Source: Bacteroidales bacterium (GTDB taxonomy: Bacteria > Bacteroidota > Bacteroidia > Bacteroidales > P3). Taken from it: DNA of 13,220 bases. Both the position numbers and the translations under genes were made by a program. Below are positions 5,745-12,096 of this stretch, one piece after another (position 1 is the first letter of the stretch; the number at the start of each line of letters is the position of its first letter). Location: assembly GCA_017618625.1 (NCBI GenBank), contig JAFZTV010000008.1, positions 1 to 13,220 on the forward strand. The letters run 5' to 3'. A model generated the notes under the pieces. That model saw only the letters and a program-made list of their open reading frames with translations. It was not told the DNA's origin and did not search any database.

Positions 5745-6692
5745 ATGAAAAAAATATTGATAGTGGGAGCTGGCGGACAGATTGGTTCCGAGCTGACCCG
5801 TGTATTACGCGACACTTACGGCAACGACAACGTGGTATGCAGCGACTTGCGTCCGCTCAAGGGTGATCCCTACGAGCGCGGTCCTATCGAGCGTATCGAC
5901 TCGACTCAGATAATGCAGATTGCCGCCGCCGTGAAGAACTACAACATCGACACCATCTACAACCTCGCCGCCATCCTCTCGGCTACGGCTGAGCTGAACC
6001 CCATGCTGGGATGGAACGTCGGTATCGGAAGCTTGGTGAACTGCCTTGAGGTGGCCCGTCTGTTCGGCTGCGCTGTGTTCACCCCGAGCTCCATCGGCGC
6101 GTTCGGTCCTTCGACTCCGCACGACAACACCCCGCAGGACACCATCCAGCGTCCGAACACCATCTACGGTGTGACCAAGGTGACAGGCGAGCTGCTGAGC
6201 GACTACTACTTCACCCGCTTCGGTGTCGACACCCGCTCGGTGCGTTTCCCCGGTCTTATCAGCCATCAGACCCTGCCCGGCGGCGGCACGACCGACTATG
6301 CAGTCGAGATTTACTATTCGGCTGTGAAAGGCGAAGACTTCGTATGCCCGCTGAAACAGGGGACCTATATGGACATGATGTATATGCCCGACGCGCTGAA
6401 GGCGATGGTGGACATCATGGAAGCCGACCCGACCAAGCTCGTGCACCGCAACAGCTTCAACGTGACCGCCATGAGCTTCGACCCGGAGATCATATACAAC
6501 GCCATCAAGAAGCACTATCCCGACTTCAAGATGACCTACCAACCCGAGCCGATAAAGCAGGCTATCGCCGACAGCTGGCCCAACAACATGGACGACAGCT
6601 GCGCACGCAAGGAATGGGGCTGGAACCCGCAGTATGACCTCGCACGCATGACGGAGGACATGATAGTGAACCTCAAGAAAAAGCTGCTGTAA
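5745..6692 (+). CDS. NAD-dependent epimerase/dehydratase-family protein, probable SDR-type L-threonine 3-dehydrogenase
   Basis: 315 aa, cytosolic. An N-terminal Rossmann fold has the dinucleotide motif G8-x-x-G11-x-x-G14 (GAGGQIG), an acidic residue after strand 2 (CSDLRP) favouring NAD(H), and the SDR catalytic signature with the TPSSIGAFGP stretch (113-122) and Y141-x-x-x-K145. The overall sequence, including SVRFPGLIS and the GGGTTDYAVEIYY segment, matches my memory of extended-SDR L-threonine 3-dehydrogenases, which oxidise L-threonine to 2-amino-3-ketobutyrate; the usual partner, glycine C-acetyltransferase, is not in the window. It is unrelated to the zinc-type Tdh of E. coli, so no symbol is given. 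The ATG at 5745 is preferred because the Rossmann motif begins immediately; an upstream in-frame ATG at 5694 overlaps the previous gene. Codon use looks strongly biased (CTG, CGC, ATC), suggesting high expression. A strong terminator follows. Confidence 0.85.
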   Translation: MKKILIVGAGGQIGSELTRVLRDTYGNDNVVCSDLRPLKGDPYERGPIERIDSTQIMQIAAAVKNYNIDTIYNLAAILSATAELNPMLGWNVGIGSLVNCLEVARLFGCAVFTPSSIGAFGPSTPHDNTPQDTIQRPNTIYGVTKVTGELLSDYYFTRFGVDTRSVRFPGLISHQTLPGGGTTDYAVEIYYSAVKGEDFVCPLKQGTYMDMMYMPDALKAMVDIMEADPTKLVHRNSFNVTAMSFDPEIIYNAIKKHYPDFKMTYQPEPIKQAIADSWPNNMDDSCARKEWGWNPQYDLARMTEDMIVNLKKKLL

Positions 6693-6715
6693 CAAGGCGC
6701 TTTTATAGAATTGGT

Positions 6716-6755
6716 AATCCGGAGGCTGACCGCGAGTCGGCCTCCGGATTTTTTT
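6716..6755 (+). terminator. Intrinsic terminator after the threonine dehydrogenase-like gene
   Basis: Perfect 11-bp arms AATCCGGAGGC (6716-6726) and GCCTCCGGATT (6740-6750), extendable inwards by three pairs (TGA with TCG, one of them a wobble), followed by a run of seven T (6749-6755). It starts 24 nt after the stop codon. Confidence 0.92.
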
Positions 6756-6783
6756 GAACCGCCAAGCCTCAGTAAAAGCGCGG

Positions 6784-7025
6784 TAGGTCTAGAGTAGGAG
6801 CAGAATAGGAGCAGGGTTAGGTCTGTATTAGGTCTGTATAAGGTCTGTATAAAACCAGTAAAGATGGAATGTAGGTGAAATCTGGGAGAGAAGTAGGAAA
6901 AAAGTAAAACAAAGGTAAAAGAGAAGTATAACAAAAGTAGGAGAAAGGCAAAACAAAAGTAGGAGAGAGGTGAAACAAAAGTAGGCGAGAGGTAAAACAA
7001 AAGTAGGAGAGAGGTAAAATACTTC
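6784..7025. repeat. Degenerate 11-bp-period repeat array, about 22 units, with a 22-bp superperiod
   Basis: From 6784 the sequence can be cut into 11-mers without a single indel to 7025. Early units are TAGGTCTAGAG, two of TAGGAGCAG-type, and three near-identical TTAGGTCTGTA units (6817, 6828, 6839). Later units alternate between TAGGAGAGAGG type (6938, 6960, 6982, 7004) and TAAAACAAAAG type (6949, 6971, 6993), making a 22-bp superrepeat. Most units begin with TA. The strand opposite lacks stop codons for long stretches, producing Phe/Leu/Ser-rich reading frames that I regard as artefacts. There are no unique spacers, so this is not CRISPR. Confidence 0.88.
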
Positions 7026-7112
7026 GGAAAAGTGCGCGAGGGGTCGGCGGCGGATGGCTGGGATGATTTTCGTCCCGGATTTGCCTGTGGTTCATCCCAC
7101 ACGGGTTGAAAG
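7026..7112. other. Spacer with small hairpins between two inverted 11-bp arrays
   Basis: A GC-richer 87-bp stretch separating two repeat arrays. It has a hairpin GGGATGA/TCGTCCC near 7059-7076 (one G-T wobble) and TGTGG-ttcatc-CCACA near 7086-7101. No ORF or promoter is visible. Confidence 0.4.
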
Positions 7113-7288
7113 CGGCTCTTAGTTGCGCAGCAGATTTCTCCTACCTGCGTCCTGGATTTCTCTTAGTTGTCTCCTAGATTTCTCTTAGTGTTTTCCTACA
7201 TTTCTCTTAGCATAGTCCTAGTTTTGTAGCACTTGTTATGCACTTTTGTAGGAGGTGGAGAGCAGGTAGAAAGCAGGCAGAAAGGACT
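7113..7288. repeat. Second degenerate 11-bp-period array, largely in opposite orientation, 16 units
   Basis: Sixteen 11-mers fit without indels. TTTCTCTTAGT-type units at 7157, 7179 and 7201 alternate with TGTCTCCTAGA-type units at 7168, 7190 and 7212, so CTTAG or CCTA(G/C) recurs at a fixed phase. This is the reverse-complement style of the TAGG/TAAA pattern in the array at 6784-7025. From about 7245 the orientation switches back (TTTGTAGGAGG, TGGAGAGCAGG, TAGAAAGCAGG). The remaining DNA at 7289-7428 is G-rich with a repeated GGTGTGGCG and a weak hairpin (CTCC-cgtc-GGAG, near 7351-7362) before TTTTT; no gene is visible. Confidence 0.85.
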
Positions 7289-7428
7289 TGGGCGGCAGTT
7301 TGTTCCCTGTTTGCCGAGAGAGGTGTGGCGGGTGTGGCGGTGAGGAACAGGGGCTCCCGTCGGAGGGCTTTTTGTGGTGGCGAAGATGTTTTTTTTCAAC
7401 AAAGAGGCTGTAGTTCCCAAAAAAAGAG

Positions 7429-7436
7429 TATCTTTG
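7429..7436 (+). promoter_or_regulatory. -7 promoter box of the T9SS surface protein operon
   Basis: TATCTTTGC is identical to the -7 box before the Nudix operon and matches the Bacteroidetes consensus TAnnTTTG. The -33 element is imperfect (CTG at 7408-7410, 18-bp spacing). The expected start near 7443 leaves a leader of about 20 nt before ATG 7465 but only a few nt before ATG 7450, which helps decide the start codon. Confidence 0.65.
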
Positions 7437-7464
7437 CAAGTTGTAAAGAATGCACTTTAAGAAA

Positions 7465-9981
7465 ATGAAAAGATACGCGGTTTCTTTTGTAATGGTGGCA
7501 GTGGCGGCATTGTATGCCATGAGTGGGGCGTGGGCGCAGGTTGGAGAGCTGGTCATTGGTGAGACGAACAACTCGTCGCCGTATGTGCCCATAAACGGTC
7601 AGAAAGCCATGGACGCGGCCTATCACTCGCAGATTCTGTACCCGGCGGACTCGCTTGCGGGTGTGGTGGACAAGTTGATAGTGGGTATGGATTTCTACAC
7701 GAAGAATGCTGCCGCCGAGGCGTTTGACAGCCGTTACGTGGTAAGGCTGGGCACCTATGAGAACTCGGAATTCGGGTCGTCGGTGCTGATAGACAATACG
7801 AACTTCACGAAGGTTTACGAGGGTACGATTGACGCAACGGGCGATGTTGTGACCTTGACTTTTGACAGGCCGTATGACTACCGGGGCGGCAATCTGATAG
7901 TGGACGTGACGATTGCGGAGGCGGGAACGGTGAGCGGCGAGTGCACGTTCAGGGGCTCTCCGCGGACGGGTTCGGCCATAATGCGCTGCACGGGCATCGC
8001 CGGTCGCTATCCGTTCATGCCCAGGGTGAAGATTAAGTATAGCGACCTGCCAGGCACGACGCGCGACGCGGAACACTGGAGCTCCGCGGAACTGTGTCAC
8101 GGAAGCACGGGAACGTACTATGACTGGCACCTGACGCTGGAGCGTGGCGGCGGTGCGACGTACGACACGGTGATTTACAGGGTGAACATGATGCAGTACA
8201 GCTTTGTCGGCAACGATACGACGGTGGATGTGGAACATGTGATGCCGAGAAACCTGACCGGCTGCGCTGACACGGAGAGGATAGCGATAACGATTTACAG
8301 ACCGCTGATGCACTATGTGTACGACACCGTGTGCCAAAGCACGGGAAGCTATACGGACTACGGCCTGAACATTAACCTGACGGGCATGTCGGCGAACACG
8401 AGGACCTACCTGACGGCCGAGTCGGAGTGGGGAAGGGTGTACGACGTGCAGTGCTACGATACGACCTATCTGAAGCTTACGATAAACAGGACGTACAAGA
8501 TTTCGCGTAACTTGAAGATATGCACGAGCCGCGTCAGAGAGGACGGCGAGGGTCTGTACTACATGTATGGAGACCACAGGATAAACATCCCCGGACCGCT
8601 GGGAACCGGAATGCTGGAGATGACCGACACCATACACGGACAGACGGTGAAAGGGTGTGACAGCACGATGGTGCTGAACATCTCGGTGTGCCCGTCGAAC
8701 AGGACTGACACGACGGTGTATGTGAGAGAGTCGGAGCTGCCCTACACGGTGATGGACGTCACGTTCAGCTATGCCGCCGTGCGCAGCAGGATGTTCTACA
8801 ACCAGTATGGCTGCGACAGCATTGTTGGCATCACGCTTGCGCTTAAGCCGTCGTACCGGGACACGACGTATGTGGTGGGTTGCGGAGAGTATCAGTGGTC
8901 GGTGCAGGGAACGCCGGTGGCGACGATAGGGCATGACACCCTGGCCTCATACCTGCTGACAAGCAGCGACGGGCTGGACAGCGTGCTATATCTGAAATAC
9001 ACCACGGGAACCATAAACCGCGCCGACACGCTGGTGATGGCCTGCGAGACATATACGTTCAAGGGCGTGGAATACACGGCAAGCACGAACATTTACGACA
9101 CGGTGCCGGGCGTGGGGATGGATTGCGACACGCAGTATATGTGGAAGATTCGCATCAACCACCCGATATACAGGGCTGAAACGGCGGAGGTGTGCGACTC
9201 GCTGATGTGGAACGGAACGGTGTATAGGGAGACGACGACGGACATATACTACTATATGGAGAACGAGTGCGAGAACGCCGACACACTGCACCTTTCGGTG
9301 AAATACAGCTCGCTCGGCGACACTATGGTATATGCACCGCAGAGCTTTATATATTACGACACCACATACACGGCGAGCGGCGACTATGTCTATGTAATCG
9401 GCAACCAGATAGGCTGCGACAGCATCGTGACGATTCACCTGTATGTCACACCGAGGGGAACCCCGATGCCGCAGCTGTATGTGTATGAGAAAAACGTGCT
9501 GATACTGAACCACTACCCGTTTGGCGACAATACGAGGGTTGACTACGACAGCATCTATTGGGAGCTGAACGGCGAGGTGATAGAGGGATTCCACGGCGAC
9601 AACTACCATCTGGACAACTACGCCGCATTGAGCGGTTGCTACAGGGTGTGGGTGATGATTGAAGGTACCTGGTTCCCGACAAACGAGGTGTGCATAAGCA
9701 ACGGAATCGACGACGTGAACGGAGGTGTGGAATTCAGCGTATGGCCCAATCCTGTAAGAAAGGGCGAGGCTGTGAATATTTCATTGACCGGCCAGTATGC
9801 GACCAGCGAGGAGTGGAAGGCAACGATATACGATTTGGAAGGGAGAAAGGTGGCAGAGAAGCGGATTGATTCGGGTGCAATGGTGAGGTGTGATATGGTG
9901 CCCGGGACGTATATCGTGAATATCACGGACGGGACGTCGAAAGCCGTTGGAAAAGGGCGTAAGATAGTGGTGAACTATTGA
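7465..9981 (+). CDS. Cysteine-rich surface protein with T9SS type A sorting domain
   Basis: 838 aa from the ATG at 7465. A signal peptide (MKRYAVSFVMVAV..., cleavage near AWA-QV at 24-25) leads to an N-terminal beta-sandwich domain (about 26-190) of a type common in Bacteroidetes extracellular proteins (LIVGMDFYTK, VYEGTI, YRGGNLIVDV). The middle (about 200-700) has several diverged repeats of roughly 70 residues, recognisable by GCDSIV.I.L, DTTYVV.CGEYQW, VCDSLMWNG and GCDSIVTIHL motifs with regularly spaced cysteines. The last 82 residues (from FSVWPNPV at 757) are a type IX secretion CTD, with WPNP, ATIYDLEGRKV and PGTYIVNIT motifs, ending KIVVNY; it directs export through the outer membrane and surface anchoring. 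It is probably an adhesin or structural surface protein; no catalytic domain was recognised. The in-frame ATG at 7450 is an alternative start. The barrel protein gene starts 33 bp after it. Confidence 0.88.
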   Translation: MKRYAVSFVMVAVAALYAMSGAWAQVGELVIGETNNSSPYVPINGQKAMDAAYHSQILYPADSLAGVVDKLIVGMDFYTKNAAAEAFDSRYVVRLGTYENSEFGSSVLIDNTNFTKVYEGTIDATGDVVTLTFDRPYDYRGGNLIVDVTIAEAGTVSGECTFRGSPRTGSAIMRCTGIAGRYPFMPRVKIKYSDLPGTTRDAEHWSSAELCHGSTGTYYDWHLTLERGGGATYDTVIYRVNMMQYSFVGNDTTVDVEHVMPRNLTGCADTERIAITIYRPLMHYVYDTVCQSTGSYTDYGLNINLTGMSANTRTYLTAESEWGRVYDVQCYDTTYLKLTINRTYKISRNLKICTSRVREDGEGLYYMYGDHRINIPGPLGTGMLEMTDTIHGQTVKGCDSTMVLNISVCPSNRTDTTVYVRESELPYTVMDVTFSYAAVRSRMFYNQYGCDSIVGITLALKPSYRDTTYVVGCGEYQWSVQGTPVATIGHDTLASYLLTSSDGLDSVLYLKYTTGTINRADTLVMACETYTFKGVEYTASTNIYDTVPGVGMDCDTQYMWKIRINHPIYRAETAEVCDSLMWNGTVYRETTTDIYYYMENECENADTLHLSVKYSSLGDTMVYAPQSFIYYDTTYTASGDYVYVIGNQIGCDSIVTIHLYVTPRGTPMPQLYVYEKNVLILNHYPFGDNTRVDYDSIYWELNGEVIEGFHGDNYHLDNYAALSGCYRVWVMIEGTWFPTNEVCISNGIDDVNGGVEFSVWPNPVRKGEAVNISLTGQYATSEEWKATIYDLEGRKVAEKRIDSGAMVRCDMVPGTYIVNITDGTSKAVGKGRKIVVNY

Positions 9982-10014
9982 GCTAAAGTATTTGAGTAAC
10001 AAGAAACACACGAT

Positions 10015-10953
10015 ATGCTTAAAAACAGAAGACACACGTGCCTGCAGGGCTTGATGCTGATTTGCCTGATGACGTTGGCGCTGCCGCTCTCGGCCCAGGA
10101 TGATGAGATGGATGCCGTGATGGAGAAACCGCTGACGATAGTGGATGGAAGCCATCTGACCGCATCGGTGAAGATGGGGTATTCTAATTTGATGGTGAAC
10201 AGCGAGAAATTGAAAAATAGCCCCGGAGGATTCGGCGTGGGTGCGGAAATCGACTATACGCACTTTGTCTCAACTCACGTGGGCTTGCGTCTGGGATGCG
10301 ATGTGACCGTGCTTATGAGCAAATACCACATGGCGACCTATACCGCGCAGAGCAAAGAGGAGATACAGGTGTACACGAATCCGAGCCTGGGCGAGTCGCA
10401 GACGGTCGAGGCGGAATACAAAACCACGACGGTCGATATCGAATCGGATTATATGTATTCGGCTATCGGAATACCGGTGGGACTGGCCTTTCAAGGCGAA
10501 TCGTGGTATGCCGGCGCAGGGGTGAAGTTCAACATACCGCTGAAATTGAGGGAGACCTCGAAATATGGCGAGACACAGACCGAATGTGTTTCGATAGGCA
10601 ATAACGAGGTTTCAATACCCGGCGAGCGTATCCCGGGACAGAGATTCGAGGCTATATCGTACAACTCGTCGGCAAGGGGCAACACCTTCAAACCCTTCTT
10701 TGTCACAAGCTTGATAGAGGGCGGATACAGACTTGGCAGCCCCCGAGGCGATGCGTTGGAGATTGGCGTGTATGCTGAGTTCGCATTCAACGAGTGCCAT
10801 CCGGGCAGCGAGAAACCGTTGGCGGCTCAAAGCAATGGCAAGATAGAGTCCAGGCCGACATTGTTGAGTAATGCTGTGCAGAGCTTGAGGCTCTTCAACG
10901 TGGGCGTCAAGTTTCAGTACGATTTCAGTTTCCGCCACCCGAGACGGAAATGA
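10015..10953 (+). CDS. Outer-membrane beta-barrel protein
   Basis: 312 aa. The N-terminus has a signal peptide (basic start, hydrophobic core LMLICLMTLALPL, cleavage near LSA-QDD at 27-28). The mature protein alternates polar and hydrophobic residues in barrel-like strands: GGFGVGAEIDYTHF, VGLRLGCDV, SAIGIPVGLAF, SWYAGAGVKFNIPL, EGGYRL, EIGVYAEFAF and a final strand VGVKFQYDFSF, with the terminal aromatic pattern typical of barrels followed by a short basic tail. It resembles Bacteroidetes outer membrane barrel proteins of the broad PorT/OMP_b-brl type; it does not look like PorP/SprF. Two lysine/threonine-rich loops (about 110-140 and 180-225) may be extracellular. Located 33 bp after the T9SS cargo gene, it may serve as an anchor or partner for that surface protein (inference). 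Its stop overlaps the next gene's start as ATGA. Confidence 0.8.
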   Translation: MLKNRRHTCLQGLMLICLMTLALPLSAQDDEMDAVMEKPLTIVDGSHLTASVKMGYSNLMVNSEKLKNSPGGFGVGAEIDYTHFVSTHVGLRLGCDVTVLMSKYHMATYTAQSKEEIQVYTNPSLGESQTVEAEYKTTTVDIESDYMYSAIGIPVGLAFQGESWYAGAGVKFNIPLKLRETSKYGETQTECVSIGNNEVSIPGERIPGQRFEAISYNSSARGNTFKPFFVTSLIEGGYRLGSPRGDALEIGVYAEFAFNECHPGSEKPLAAQSNGKIESRPTLLSNAVQSLRLFNVGVKFQYDFSFRHPRRK

Positions 10954-11930
10954 GAATACTCCTGACAGGAGCTACAGGGCTGCTCGGCAACAACGTTCTT
11001 GAGCAGCTTTTGCTTGATGGGTATGAGGTTACCGCATTGCTGCGCGACTCGAGAAGGGTGGTCGCGGACGTAAGCCTATATCCTGGTCGGTATCGTTTTA
11101 TGACGGGCGACCTGACCGATATCGAAGACCTGAGGCAGGCGGCTAAGGGATGCGATGGGATAATCAACTGTGCCGGAGTCACGGATATGTCGCTGAGGCA
11201 TCTGGAGGATTATTATCCTGTAAACCGGGACTTGTGTCGGAACTTGGTGAAAGTGGCGGAGGATGAGCATATAGGCACGATTGTTCATGTCAGCACCGCA
11301 AATACGATAGGGTATGGCAGTGCAGAGAAAGTGGGTACCGAGGAATGTGCGATGTGCGCCCCTTTTACGCGGTCGTACTATGCGCTGAGCAAACAAGAGG
11401 GGGAAGAGGAACTGTTGCAGTTGGCGAAAAGGAGCTCGTTGAAGGTTGTCATAATAAATCCAGGTTACATAATAGGTAAGTATGATGTGCGGCCCTCGTC
11501 AGGCAAGATGCTGCTGGCGGGATGGCGACATAGGGTGATGGCGACTCCGCCGGGAGGCAAGAGTTTTGTGGGCGCTCGCACGGTGGCGCAAGCAGCGGTG
11601 GCGGCGCTGCGCAAGGGTAGGGGTGGAGAACGTTATCTTGTGACGGGGGAGAACCTTACATTCAAGCAACTGTATGAGCTACAGTCCAAGGTCGGAGGAT
11701 ATAGACAGGATGTGTTGACTATTCCGCGCTGGTTGTGCAAGGCAGTCGGTGCGCTTGGCGACGTGTTGTCATCGCTCGGGATAAAGGTGGCGTTCACGAG
11801 CCGCAACATAGACCAGCTGCTAGTTGAAGAGCATTACTGCAATAGAAAGGCTCAAACCGAATTGGAAGTAGAAATTCAGCCCATAGAGGCAGCAGTAAGA
11901 GAATTCCTTCAGGATAGGGGGTTGGTATAG
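10950..11930 (+). CDS. NAD(P)-dependent extended SDR (epimerase/reductase-like)
   Basis: 326 aa. It starts with a Rossmann motif GATGLLG (G7, G10, G13), followed by LTGDLTD-type and INCAGVTD segments, VSTANTIGYG (114-123) and the catalytic Y144-x-x-x-K148 (YYALSK), then NPGYIIG and a C-terminal substrate region (SFVGARTVAQAAVAAL, YLVTGENLTFKQLYEL). This places it among atypical/extended SDRs such as dihydroflavonol-4-reductase-like and sugar-nucleotide epimerase proteins; the substrate cannot be told. The ATG overlaps the stop of the barrel gene by 4 nt (ATGA), indicating translational coupling, so the enzyme is tied to the surface-protein operon and may act on a cell-envelope metabolite (inference). 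A hairpin with a short T run lies 96 nt after the stop. Confidence 0.85.
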   Translation: MRILLTGATGLLGNNVLEQLLLDGYEVTALLRDSRRVVADVSLYPGRYRFMTGDLTDIEDLRQAAKGCDGIINCAGVTDMSLRHLEDYYPVNRDLCRNLVKVAEDEHIGTIVHVSTANTIGYGSAEKVGTEECAMCAPFTRSYYALSKQEGEEELLQLAKRSSLKVVIINPGYIIGKYDVRPSSGKMLLAGWRHRVMATPPGGKSFVGARTVAQAAVAALRKGRGGERYLVTGENLTFKQLYELQSKVGGYRQDVLTIPRWLCKAVGALGDVLSSLGIKVAFTSRNIDQLLVEEHYCNRKAQTELEVEIQPIEAAVREFLQDRGLV

Positions 11931-12025
11931 AAATTAATCAAAAAGCCCGAAAGCCTGGAGCAGTTATATTCAAACGTTGCAGATTTAGCGAATGGTGGAA
12001 TTTCCTACCGCCGCTTATATACTAG

Positions 12026-12063
12026 AAGCAGTAGGTCTCTCTCGAAACCTACTGCTTGTTTTG
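12026..12063 (+). terminator. Probable intrinsic terminator after the surface-protein operon
   Basis: Perfect 11-bp arms AAGCAGTAGGT (12026-12036) and ACCTACTGCTT (12047-12057) with a 10-nt loop, followed by GTTTTG. The T run is short but placed correctly for rightward transcription. The reverse direction lacks a T run. Confidence 0.75.
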
Positions 12064-12065
12064 TG

Positions 12066-12087
12066 GGGCGTACATTGAGGTACGCCC
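12066..12087 (-). terminator. Hairpin just downstream of the EF-G-type gene, possible terminator
   Basis: Perfect 8-bp arms GGGCGTAC (12066-12073) and GTACGCCC (12080-12087) with a 6-nt loop, 9 bp beyond the leftward stop codon. No T tract follows on either strand, so termination efficiency is uncertain; it may work together with the neighbouring hairpin at 12026-12057. Confidence 0.5.
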
Positions 12088-12096
12088 ATACGTGGA

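Noticed and set aside
5805..6695. Minus-strand 296-aa reading frame opposite the dehydrogenase-like gene
   Set aside because: The plus strand encodes a complete SDR with catalytic residues; the minus frame is His/Val-rich with no domain.
6536..7102. Minus-strand Phe/Leu/Ser-rich reading frames over the repeat region (also 6817-7095)
   Set aside because: They arise from the 11-bp repeats lacking stop codons on that strand; they overlap the dehydrogenase gene and terminator and resemble no protein family.
7396..8934. Minus-strand 512-aa Arg/His-rich reading frame
   Set aside because: Shadow of the T9SS surface protein, caused by its GC-rich codon pattern; no start signal or domain.
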